Source of the DNA: Desulfuromonadaceae bacterium
Lineage (GTDB): Bacteria > Desulfobacterota > Desulfuromonadia > Geobacterales > Pseudopelobacteraceae
DNA: 6,112 bases
Reading direction: 5' to 3'
Assembly (NCBI GenBank): GCA_028686145.1
Contig: JAQUCQ010000213.1
Span: 1-6,112, forward strand
Under the pieces are notes generated by a model. The model did no database searches and had not been told where the DNA came from. It was given only the letters and a program-made list of their open reading frames with translations. Position numbers and translations under genes: made by a program. This document shows positions 1-5,332 of the stretch, one piece after another (the stretch's first letter is position 1; each line of letters begins with the position of its first letter).

Positions 1-559
1 TGATGTCCACCAACCGGAAGGTGGTCGTGATCAGCGACTCTGCCCGTTCCTTGACGATGAAAGATGCGATCCGTTTTGCCCAGCGCTCCTCGCCAAACTG
101 GCTGATAATCCGTTCCAGTTCCGGTTCCGGAAGCCCATTAACCAGATCCGCAGCCGTTTCGCCGCTGCTGGTATCCATCCGCATATCCAGTGGGGCATCC
201 TGTTGAAAGCTGAAGCCGCGCTCTCTCGTATCCAGTTGATGTGATGAAACTCCCAGATCAAGAATGAAACCGTCCAGCGCCGCTATGCCAATTTCGTTCA
301 GGTGGTGTGCGATGTCGGCAAAGTCGCCATGGACCAGCCGCACCTGTTCACCGTGAGCTACCAGTCGTGCCCCCGCTGCTGCCAGCGCCGACTGGTCCCG
401 GTCGATGCCGATCAGCAGTGCATCAGGAGCCTTCTCAAGAATCAATGCGGCATGGCCGCCGCCCCCCAACGTACCATCCAGATATGTTTTGCCGTCTGCC
501 GGTTCAAGAAAACGGATGACTTCATCCGGCAGAACCGAAAGATGATGGAATTCTGCCAC
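1..559 (-). CDS. rsmH: 16S rRNA (cytosine-1402-N4)-methyltransferase RsmH, N-terminal part
   Basis: RsmH (MraW) is the S-adenosylmethionine-dependent enzyme that N4-methylates C1402 in the decoding centre of 16S rRNA; it acts in the cytoplasm on the small subunit. The visible 186 residues carry the family's hallmarks: the SAM-binding loop DGTLGGGGHA (about 28-37), GIDRD (51-55), DLGVSS (101-106), GFSFQQDAPLDMRMD (115-129) and FGEERWAKRIA (155-165). The family is usually about 310 residues, so the C-terminal 40% lies beyond the left edge. The start is GTG at 559-557, sharing its first G with the mraZ stop codon (TAGTG), which suggests translational coupling; the upstream Shine-Dalgarno is weak. 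Order mraZ-rsmH is the standard head of the dcw cluster. The GTG start means automated ORF calls may miss or shorten it. Identity is secure; only the exact start is inferred. Confidence 0.96.
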   Translation of the reverse strand, partial: MAEFHHLSVLPDEVIRFLEPADGKTYLDGTLGGGGHAALILEKAPDALLIGIDRDQSALAAAGARLVAHGEQVRLVHGDFADIAHHLNEIGIAALDGFILDLGVSSHQLDTRERGFSFQQDAPLDMRMDTSSGETAADLVNGLPEPELERIISQFGEERWAKRIASFIVKERAESLITTTFRLVDI

Positions 560-1035
560 TAAAGACCAAGCTCTGCGGCTGCTTCAGTGCCGCTCGGGAA
601 GTTTTTCACATCTTGGGCACGAACTTTGTCCCATTCGCTCATGCTCCAGATTTCTATCTTGTCCATAGTGCCGACGAACTGAATCTCCCGATCAAGGGCC
701 GCAATCTTACGAAATGTCGGCGGGATCAGAAATCGTCCCAGTTTGTCGGCAGAGCATTCCTGTGCGGGGGATATAATCGTTCGCAGGATGCTCTTGCGTT
801 GTTCGGAGGTGAACCCTTTGCTGACACGGAAATTTTCCTCAAAAATGAACCACTCTTTGTAGGGAAAAATCAGCAGTCCGGAACTGTGCAGACCGCCACC
901 CAGGTCAACCGGAACAGAATTGGTCAGGAAAAAACGCTCATCACCATGGGTGTCGACGAGGATTTCCCTGAATCTGGCCGGCAGGCTGGTTCGCCCTTTT
1001 GCGTCAATGGTTGTCTCGAAAATTCCCCTGAACAT
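559..1035 (-). CDS. mraZ: Transcriptional regulator / division cluster protein MraZ
   Basis: This 158-residue protein is MraZ, a DNA-binding protein of the AbrB/SpoVT fold that forms ring-like oligomers and in E. coli represses its own dcw operon. Both tandem signature motifs are visible: DAKGRTSLPARFRE (11-24) and DKLGRFLIPPTFRK (97-110). Length is slightly above the usual 143-152. The frame stays open upstream to 1203 without an in-frame ATG matching the family N-terminus, so the start at MFRGIF (ATG 1035-1033) is chosen; GAGG lies about 5 bases upstream. The stop overlaps the rsmH start by one base. Three GTGGAA repeats 10 bp apart lie between the promoter and this start, exactly where an autoregulatory operator is expected. 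Identity is certain from motifs and context; autorepression is inferred from the family. Confidence 0.97.
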   Translation of the reverse strand: MFRGIFETTIDAKGRTSLPARFREILVDTHGDERFFLTNSVPVDLGGGLHSSGLLIFPYKEWFIFEENFRVSKGFTSEQRKSILRTIISPAQECSADKLGRFLIPPTFRKIAALDREIQFVGTMDKIEIWSMSEWDKVRAQDVKNFPSGTEAAAELGL

Positions 1036-1056
1036 ACTCGCCTCTATGGCATTATT

Positions 1057-1082
1057 TTCCACCATATTCCACTTTTTTCCAC
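1057..1082 (-). promoter_or_regulatory. MraZ operator: three direct GTGGAA boxes
   Basis: Read on the minus strand, GTGGAA occurs three times, at 1082-1077, 1072-1067 and 1062-1057, with an exact 10-bp period (one helical turn). E. coli MraZ binds three TGGG-type direct repeats with 5-nt spacers, the same 10-bp phasing, ahead of its own gene. The boxes lie just downstream of the predicted transcription start, so a bound MraZ ring would block promoter clearance. The boxes are seen directly; binding is inferred. Confidence 0.85.
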
Positions 1083-1092
1083 AGTAAGGAAA

Positions 1093-1122
1093 CTTATACC
1101 GGCGGTCAATGGCTTGTGTCAA
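1093..1122 (-). promoter_or_regulatory. Sigma-70-type promoter of mraZ-rsmH (dcw cluster)
   Basis: On the minus strand TTGACA (1122-1117, a perfect -35) is followed after 18 bp by TATAAG (1098-1093, 5 of 6 to the -10 consensus). The predicted start near 1086 gives a leader of about 50 bases that begins just before the three MraZ boxes. Confidence 0.75.
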
Positions 1123-1139
1123 TATAAAATATGAATTTA

Positions 1140-1508
1140 ATAAGGGAAAATTACGAAAATACGGGGGGATGGTTTCTGGTGTATTGAGGCAATAAAATTC
1201 CAAAATGTGTATTGGGTAGGTGAAGCGGATGAATATGGTGGTCTTGCCGCTTATTTCTGGGTTCTACATGCGGCCTGGTTTTAGAAATAAACCGGTTGGT
1301 TGGCAAATAACCGTATGGCGGCAGGGATTAGGATTTTCTCTGTCGGGAAGTGCCGGGTCAAATCACTGCTCCTTGGTCTTGCCAGATGGGAGAGATCTTG
1401 CTGATATGGATGGCAGCAGTCTGTGGTTGAGTGGTTTGGAGAGGGTGCGGAGAGGGGAAGAAAACCGTTCTTTGACCCTCAATAAGAATGGGAACAAAAC
1501 CAGATTAC
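1140..1508. other. Gene-poor stretch between selU and the dcw promoter
   Basis: About 370 bp lie between the selU stop and the mraZ promoter. I see no RNA gene, no recognisable protein family and no strong intrinsic terminator for selU. A plus-strand frame from GTG 1220 stays open to 1720, but its second half runs antisense through conserved selU codons and its sequence resembles no family I know, so I do not call it a gene. A weak minus-strand pairing (GGG...CCC flanking AAGAA/TTCTT, about 1443-1468) lacks a T-tract. Confidence 0.5.
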
Positions 1509-2531
1509 TTATGTTTGTGCAGCCAAAAAATTTTCAAGCTCGATTTTCGCCTGGCCGAAATCTTCTAGTTCTAGCTCCAGATCCGGTATCCAGGGGCGGT
1601 GCTTATAGTACATTCTGTCGTAGTAGCCTTCTATCAAACCTCGGGCAATCGCATCCACATCCCACTCTTCAATGCTGTCTTTCAGCTGTGCATAACGGGT
1701 TCCACCCAGTTTTTTTCTGATTCGCTCCAGAGCTTCCTGCATCTCTTCCTTGTATTCGGGACGGGCATACTCAACTGAAAGCCTTCTTATGCGGGTTTCT
1801 ATGGATGCATGACACCATATTTTGCAGCTCTCTGCCATTTTCTGGTACAGGTTCCCGGGCAGGGAGTATTTTCCGATGCGCTGGCTTTCACCTTCCAAAA
1901 TGATGGGTCTGTCGGCAGGCAAATGTCTGAAGGCATTCCATAGAGTGGTTTCAAAATGTTTCTGGCTGAAATTCTGTTCCATTCCGAGAGCGCCAAAGGC
2001 GGAGCCTCTATGGCATGCCACACCTTCAAGGTCGATGGTTGCCCATAACAAAGTGTCAAGTCCGTTGATGAACTCTGTCTTACCGGTGCCGGTCATGCCG
2101 TGCATGACGATGAGCGGAGAAGGGAAATTGCACTGTTCAAAATAATCGATCACATGGGCACGAAAGTTTTTATACCCACCGGCAAGTTGTTGTGCTGGTG
2201 TGCCACACATCTCGACCAGCGTGGCTACAGAGAGGCTCCGTAATCCTCCGCGCCAGCAGTAGATCACAATCGGCCTTCCGGCAGATAAGGAGATGATCTG
2301 GCCAACCATGTCGTGGAATCGGGAGCAGGTTAACTCAAGTCCCTTCATGCGAGCTTCGACCGGGCCGATCTGTTTATGAATGGTTCCGACTTCCGCCCTC
2401 TCCACGTTGGAGAGGAGAGGGACATTATATGCGCCGGGAATGTGATCTTCCTCAAATTCTGACGGGGTTCTTACATCGATCAGGCAGTGGGTGTCAATAA
2501 GGCGGGGGGTAAATGATATTTTTTCAGGCAT
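1509..2531 (-). CDS. selU: tRNA 2-selenouridine synthase (SelU/MnmH)
   Basis: SelU replaces sulfur with selenium in 2-thiouridine at wobble position 34 of tRNA-Lys, -Glu and -Gln, using selenophosphate, through an S-geranylated intermediate; it is cytoplasmic. The N-terminal rhodanese domain has DVRTPSEFEEDHIPGA (about 19-34) and the active-site loop YCWRGG with catalytic Cys92. The C-terminal P-loop domain has GMTGTGKT (145-152), the family motif DLEGVACHRGSAFG (167-180) and ILEGESQRIG. At 340 residues it is close to the E. coli length of about 364. Two in-frame ATGs compete, at 2537 and 2531; GGAG lies 7 bases before the second but only 1 base before the first, so 2531 is chosen. It has its own promoter. 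SelD, its selenium donor enzyme, is encoded about 1.5 kb upstream on the same strand. Confidence 0.96.
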   Translation of the reverse strand: MPEKISFTPRLIDTHCLIDVRTPSEFEEDHIPGAYNVPLLSNVERAEVGTIHKQIGPVEARMKGLELTCSRFHDMVGQIISLSAGRPIVIYCWRGGLRSLSVATLVEMCGTPAQQLAGGYKNFRAHVIDYFEQCNFPSPLIVMHGMTGTGKTEFINGLDTLLWATIDLEGVACHRGSAFGALGMEQNFSQKHFETTLWNAFRHLPADRPIILEGESQRIGKYSLPGNLYQKMAESCKIWCHASIETRIRRLSVEYARPEYKEEMQEALERIRKKLGGTRYAQLKDSIEEWDVDAIARGLIEGYYDRMYYKHRPWIPDLELELEDFGQAKIELENFLAAQT

Positions 2532-2556
2532 TGGCATACTCCATTCGTTCGTTCGG

Positions 2557-2586
2557 ATTATATGCGAGCGAAGAGATCGCTTGCAA
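2557..2586 (-). promoter_or_regulatory. Sigma-70-type promoter of selU
   Basis: Minus-strand TTGCAA (2586-2581) and a perfect TATAAT (2562-2557) are 18 bp apart. The predicted start near 2550 leaves a leader of about 20 bases. An imperfect stem (8 bp with one A-C mismatch, loop TCTCT) fills the spacer at 2564-2584; it has no T-tract and is not called a terminator for the upstream gene. Confidence 0.6.
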
Positions 2587-2632
2587 GGAACAAATGCGTG
2601 TGCCGTGACATCTCTAGAAATTCAGTGATTAT

Positions 2633-2992
2633 TTAGAATAGAAAGCTGACCTTGAGGCTGATGCCGCTGATGGAAGGGCAATTTTGCCGTTGTATCATTC
2701 TGATCCGCTCCTGAGGGTCGACAATGTCATCGGGTGGGGAGTAGGCCATGGTGAGGGAAACATCCTGTTGCTGTATCACCAGATCACCATTCTCGTTGAG
2801 ACCGATATCTATCGGTTGCTTCGGTGTCTGCCGCGAAGTTGCAGGTGCTGGGGGGGCGACAACGTCGTGATGCAGAAGCAGCAGGAGTGATCCGGCATTG
2901 GTTATTGACGGTGCCAAGCAGATTGCCAGTGTAACGGCGGAAATTAATAGCGTAAGGAATAAACCGGTTGTTCTTCTCTTAAAGTGGGACAT
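2633..2992 (-). CDS. Small exported protein of unknown function under riboswitch control
   Basis: I do not recognise this 119-residue protein. It begins with a basic stretch (KRR, residues 5-7), a hydrophobic core (about 10-27) and a plausible signal peptidase I site after Thr-Asn-Ala33, so it is probably exported. Cys25 lies in LAIC, a poor lipobox, so a lipoprotein is unlikely. The mature part, about 86 residues, has a leucine run (36-40), a Pro/Ala-rich linker (46-60), a short segment IDIGLNENGDLVIQQQDVSL (61-80) that could form beta strands, and a C-terminus ending SLKVSFLF with a single nearby Cys105. The start is well supported: GGAG sits 6 bases before ATG 2992. It is the only gene directly downstream of a cGAMP-type riboswitch and terminator, and selU behind it has its own promoter. 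The ordered leader argues that this is a real gene; its function is unknown. Confidence 0.8.
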   Translation of the reverse strand: MSHFKRRTTGLFLTLLISAVTLAICLAPSITNAGSLLLLLHHDVVAPPAPATSRQTPKQPIDIGLNENGDLVIQQQDVSLTMAYSPPDDIVDPQERIRMIQRQNCPSISGISLKVSFLF

Positions 2993-2998
2993 TGAGGT

Positions 2999-3002
2999 CT
3001 CC
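2999..3002 (-). promoter_or_regulatory. Ribosome binding site of the riboswitch-controlled gene
   Basis: GGAG (within TAGGAG on the minus strand) lies 6 bases before ATG 2992. It stands just after a GC-rich hairpin (3008-3024) and stays unpaired in that fold. Confidence 0.75.
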
Positions 3003-3007
3003 TACTG

Positions 3008-3024
3008 CCGGGCCGTGTGCCCGG
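3008..3024 (-). other. GC-rich hairpin in the leader ahead of the ribosome binding site
   Basis: CCGGGC-ACACG-GCCCGG forms a perfect 6-bp hairpin between the riboswitch terminator and the Shine-Dalgarno. A smaller GCCG-GAAAA-CGGC stem precedes it (about 3026-3038). Its CCCGGC could also pair with the GCCGGG in the aptamer/terminator arm, so it may be part of the expression platform. Its role is not known. Confidence 0.5.
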
Positions 3025-3038
3025 TGCCGTTTTCCGGC

Positions 3039-3087
3039 AAAAAAAGCCGGGTCGCCAATACCATTAAGATATTTCGGCGACCCGGCT
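3039..3087 (-). terminator. Intrinsic terminator, expression platform of the riboswitch
   Basis: On the minus strand AGCCGGGTCGCC (3087-3076) pairs perfectly over 12 bp with GGCGACCCGGCT (3056-3045), with a 19-nt loop, and the stem is followed by seven T residues. The 5' arm is also the 3' part of the aptamer, and the loop carries the 3' strand of aptamer helix P1 (3072-3066). Aptamer folding and terminator folding are therefore mutually exclusive: ligand binding should favour read-through, an ON switch. This matches the architecture described for Geobacter cGAMP riboswitches. Confidence 0.92.
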
Positions 3088-3154
3088 GTCTCAGAGAGAC
3101 CCAATAGGCTTTCCGTCCCACCCTTGCGGATGGTTTAGTATTTTCGTATATCCT
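3066..3154 (-). ncRNA. GEMM-I family riboswitch aptamer, predicted 3',3'-cGAMP type
   Basis: The minus strand carries the GEMM-I (c-di-GMP-I) core: AAACC (3136-3132), a CCAUCC/GGGUGG stem capped by the GNRA tetraloop GCAA (3127-3124), GGGACGGAAAGCC (3119-3107), then a GUCUC/GAGAC hairpin. Helix P1 forms from AGGAUAU (3154-3148) and AUAUCUU (3072-3066), 7 pairs including one G-U. In Vc2 numbering the position that contacts the ligand's alpha base, 20, is A here (within AUACUAAACC, position 3139) instead of the G typical of c-di-GMP sensors. A20 is the hallmark of the variant from Geobacter and relatives that prefers 3',3'-cGAMP. The GGAAAGCC and CCGAAAUAUC segments also match my memory of those Geobacter sequences. 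Family assignment is very likely; ligand preference is inferred. Confidence 0.92.
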
Positions 3155-3178
3155 GCTATTTAGTTGTACTGATTACAG

Positions 3179-3194
3179 AGCACAAAGCGTGCCT
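3179..3194 (-). promoter_or_regulatory. Candidate sigma-54 (-24/-12) promoter of the riboswitch unit
   Basis: Minus-strand AGGCACGCTTTGTGCT places GG (3193-3192) and GC (3181-3180) exactly 10 bp apart and matches the consensus TGGCACG-N4-TTGC in 6 of 7 and 3 of 4 positions. The predicted start near 3168 lies 14 bases before aptamer helix P1. A poor sigma-70 alternative (TTGTGC, 17 bp, TAAATA) would start near 3150 and cut off the 5' strand of P1, so sigma-54 fits better. Confidence 0.6.
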
Positions 3195-3285
3195 CATACC
3201 AGAAATTATTGTGGTTCCTTGCTGGAGGCTATTTTGCCGGGTTAGGACAGAAATAAAGTGGCGGTCCCATATGCTCACCTGACGG

Positions 3286-3311
3286 AAATTGCCACTTTCA
3301 AGTGACAATTT
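3286..3311 (-). terminator. Hairpin downstream of yedF, probable end of the selD-yedF transcript
   Basis: Starting 33 bases after the yedF stop, the minus-strand RNA can fold into an 11-bp stem, AAAUUGUCACU with AGUGGCAAUUU, around the loop UGAA and with one internal U-G pair. Only three U residues close the 3' side, so termination would be weak. On the plus strand the same position is an A-C mismatch, though a T6 run follows; no plus-strand gene lies upstream that would need it. Confidence 0.5.
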
Positions 3312-3344
3312 TTTGTTTCAGAGAAAGAAAAATGACAGAATTAC

Positions 3345-3956
3345 TCAAATAGTGACAACACTATCGGCAAGCTGCATGCCGGTGACGATATCAAGCATGT
3401 TTGACACCTCGCCAATCTGGATCTTGTCCAGTAAATGGAGGTACGCCAGACAGGCGCCGCACGCCAGGATCTCCACCCCTTCTCCGGCAAGCTCTTGCAG
3501 TATGGGCACGGCCTCAGAGCCTTCTGCAGTGAAGGTCACGCCGTTGTTGACGAACACGAGGCGCCACAGATCGGGCCCCATCTCTTTCAGGGTTTTCAGG
3601 AAGTTAAACATCAGCATGTCCCCTAAGCCATCATCACCATGCCCCATATGGTCACTCGTGACCATGACCATGATTTTTTTTCCGGCCTTCCGCTCTGTTA
3701 CTGTAGGTGCTGAGGGGGCTTTAGCTGGCGCGGCGGTTCCTTCTGCTCTTGTGCCAACAACGCGAAACACGGGTCCCTGTTTCTCCGTGTTTATTGTGTA
3801 TTTCTGGTGTTCAAGGAAACGGCAGACGTTTTGCCATGCTGCTTCGTTGTCGATAAGGACTGTTATGGCGGCAGGAGCCTCTTTTTCAAGGGTCTCCCTG
3901 ATTTTCAGCACCGGGGCGGGACAACCCAGGCCACGGCAATCAAGTTCGTTGGTCAT
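3345..3956 (-). CDS. yedF: Selenium metabolism protein YedF (TusA-like plus DsrE-like domains)
   Basis: This 203-residue protein matches the two-domain YedF family that tracks selD in selenium-using bacteria; its exact biochemical role is not settled, and delivery or handling of reduced selenium is the usual guess. Residues 1-70 are a TusA/SirA-like domain with LDCRGLGCPAPVLK and the CPxP motif at Cys12. A linker rich in Ala, Pro and Thr (about 71-88) leads to a DsrE/F-like domain (about 93-203) with SDHMGHGDDGLGDMLM (101-116) and a CGAC pair (Cys166, Cys169), candidate chalcogen-binding thiols. The start ATG 3956 has GGAG 6 bases upstream; an in-frame GTG four codons earlier lies within that signal and is rejected. 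The gene follows selD by 38 bp, so the two are very likely cotranscribed. Confidence 0.92.
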   Translation of the reverse strand: MTNELDCRGLGCPAPVLKIRETLEKEAPAAITVLIDNEAAWQNVCRFLEHQKYTINTEKQGPVFRVVGTRAEGTAAPAKAPSAPTVTERKAGKKIMVMVTSDHMGHGDDGLGDMLMFNFLKTLKEMGPDLWRLVFVNNGVTFTAEGSEAVPILQELAGEGVEILACGACLAYLHLLDKIQIGEVSNMLDIVTGMQLADSVVTI

Positions 3957-3980
3957 GCAAGTCTCCACGTGTGGTTTATG

Positions 3981-4018
3981 CTACTATGATCCTGTCAATC
4001 TACTATGATCCTGTCAAT
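3981..4018 (-). repeat. Perfect 19-bp tandem duplication across the selD stop codon
   Basis: On the minus strand ATTGACAGGATCATAGTAG occurs twice without a gap (4018-4000 and 3999-3981). The first copy encodes the last SelD residues and the second supplies the present TGA stop (3997-3995). Removing one copy restores a frame ending ...IDRIIVA with TAA at 3978-3976. The duplication therefore changed the final residue and lengthened the gap to yedF from 19 to 38 bp. Confidence 0.97.
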
Positions 4019-5041
4019 CGGTTCCGCAATTACTTCGCCGACGATGGCGGCGGATTCGATCCCTGTTGCGTGCAGGGCATGTACAAGTCTTTCTGCTTCC
4101 GTGGCGGCAACGGCAATCAGCAATCCGCCGGAGGTCTGCGGGTCAAAGAGTACGTCCTGAACTCTTTGGCTGACGTTAGTGCCGAAGTCGACAAATGACC
4201 CTCTGAAGTTTCTGTTGTTGTAGGCACCGGTCGGGATTAATCCCATGGCTGCCCACTCCAGGGCTTCGGGGTACATTGGGACATGTGCCGCTGTGATGCG
4301 CACTCCGTGTCCCGAGTCGACCACCATCTCTGCCAGATGTCCCAGGAAGCCGAAGCCGGTGATGTCCGTGCAGGCATGCACCGGAAAGTCCTCCATGGTT
4401 AAGGCGGCGTTACGGTTTAGGGTGGCCATGGCCTGCGTAACCCTGTCCGTTAAGGACTGGTCGGCGAGCCCGGCCTTAATGGCGGTGGAGACTATTCCCG
4501 TGCCTATCGGTTTGGTAAGTATCAGGCGGTCTCCGGTTTGCAGGTTTCTTTTGGTCAGGATGCGGCCGGGGTGAATGAAGCCGGTAACCGACAGGCCGTA
4601 TTTCAATTCGCTGTCTTCGACGGTGTGGCCGCCGACGAGGACGACGCCAGCCTCCCGCATTTTGCTTAAGCCGCCTTCGATTATGGTGCGAAGGATTGAC
4701 ATATCCAGGGTTTTGGCGGGGAAGGCCACGACGTTCATGGCGGTTTTGGGAATGCCCCCCATGGCGTAGATATCGCTCAAGGCATTGGCAGCGGCGATTT
4801 GACCGAAGCAGTAGGGATCATCAACCATTGGCGGGAAAAAGTCGATGGTTTGGACCAGGGCAAGATCGTCCGAGATCCGGTAGACTCCGGCGTCGTCCGC
4901 CTTATCGATACCGACAATCAGATCCGGGTCCACAGGCAGATCAAGTCCGCATAATGCACGAGCCAAGTCGCCAGCGGCAAGTTTGGCCGCGCATCCTGAC
5001 CCCTTTACTGTCTGGGTAAGTCGGATGGGTTTGTTGGGCAT
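3995..5041 (-). CDS. selD: Selenide, water dikinase (selenophosphate synthase) SelD
   Basis: SelD makes monoselenophosphate from selenide and ATP in the cytoplasm, the selenium donor for selenocysteine and for SelU. The 348 residues match the family length. The catalytic Cys17 and Lys20 sit in GSGCAAK at the same positions as in E. coli; many relatives have selenocysteine here, but this copy uses cysteine. Metal and ATP motifs follow: KADDAGVY (47-54), QTIDFFPP (64-71), NALSDIYAMGG (86-96), VGGHTVEDSE (136-145), TDITGFGFLGH (225-235) and DPQTSGGLL near 295. Start ATG 5041 has GAGGAG 9 bases upstream. A sigma-70-type promoter lies in front and yedF follows 38 bp downstream. The last residue and stop were altered by a 19-bp tandem duplication. 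Confidence 0.98.
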   Translation of the reverse strand: MPNKPIRLTQTVKGSGCAAKLAAGDLARALCGLDLPVDPDLIVGIDKADDAGVYRISDDLALVQTIDFFPPMVDDPYCFGQIAAANALSDIYAMGGIPKTAMNVVAFPAKTLDMSILRTIIEGGLSKMREAGVVLVGGHTVEDSELKYGLSVTGFIHPGRILTKRNLQTGDRLILTKPIGTGIVSTAIKAGLADQSLTDRVTQAMATLNRNAALTMEDFPVHACTDITGFGFLGHLAEMVVDSGHGVRITAAHVPMYPEALEWAAMGLIPTGAYNNRNFRGSFVDFGTNVSQRVQDVLFDPQTSGGLLIAVAATEAERLVHALHATGIESAAIVGEVIAEPIDRIIVD

Positions 5042-5096
5042 GGCAAAAAACTCCTCTTCTTAAGTGTGTATATCGAACTGTATGATTGAAGTAACT

Positions 5097-5125
5097 ATTA
5101 TAGCAAAATATGGCTGCCATATCCA
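5097..5125 (-). promoter_or_regulatory. Extended -10 promoter of selD-yedF
   Basis: Minus-strand TGGATA (5125-5120, 4 of 6 to the -35 consensus), a 17-bp spacer and a perfect TATAAT (5102-5097) preceded by TGC, which makes an extended -10. The predicted start near 5090 gives a leader of about 50 bases ahead of the selD Shine-Dalgarno. Confidence 0.75.
5108..5122. promoter_or_regulatory. Palindrome ATATGGCTGCCATAT, candidate operator
   Basis: A perfect 15-bp dyad (7-bp arms around one base) sits between the -10 and -35 elements of the selD promoter, overlapping the -35 by three bases. A dimeric repressor bound here would block RNA polymerase. No matching regulator is encoded in the window, so its partner is unknown. 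Confidence 0.45.
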
Positions 5126-5324
5126 TACGTTTCAGCTTAAATAAAGAGTGGCTGGAAGATGTACGAAAAAGATGTAGAATCAACTTATGGTATTCTTCAG
5201 CGGATGGATACCTGTGTACATGCTCATTGTGAATTGCCTTCAACTACAAAACCATGTACGGTTCTCAGCCAAATCAATAAGGTAGCTCAAACAGCAGATA
5301 CGTACATCACGGAAATGGTGATGC

Positions 5325-5332
5325 GGAGGAGG
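5325..5332 (+). promoter_or_regulatory. Ribosome binding site of glgP
   Basis: GGAGGAGG stands 10 bases before ATG 5343, a strong match with slightly long spacing. It supports the chosen start. A small stem (CATCAC 5305-5310 with GTGATG 5318-5323) precedes it and shows a GGA in its loop. Confidence 0.7.

Noticed and set aside
613..1134. Plus-strand open frame of 173 codons
   Set aside because: It is antisense to mraZ, whose family motifs are clear, and its translation resembles no known protein.
1220..1720. Plus-strand open frame of 166 codons starting with GTG
   Set aside because: Its last 210 bases run antisense to conserved selU codons, its start is GTG with a poor ribosome site, and no family features are visible.
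1285..2970. Shared 13-base string AATAAACCGGTTG in the selU-mraZ spacer and the signal-peptide region of the small exported gene
   Set aside because: One 13-base match in 6 kb is within chance expectation, and the flanks do not align as a repeat.
3157..3185. Sigma-70-like TTGTGC-17-TAAATA ahead of the riboswitch
   Set aside because: Both boxes are weak and the resulting start near 3150 would remove the 5' strand of aptamer helix P1.
3289..4008. Plus-strand open frame of 239 codons
   Set aside because: It is the antisense shadow of yedF, which has conserved TusA-like and DsrE-like motifs on the minus strand.
4245..5019. Several plus-strand open frames of 64-109 codons across selD
   Set aside because: All lie antisense to the well-conserved SelD coding sequence and show no family resemblance.
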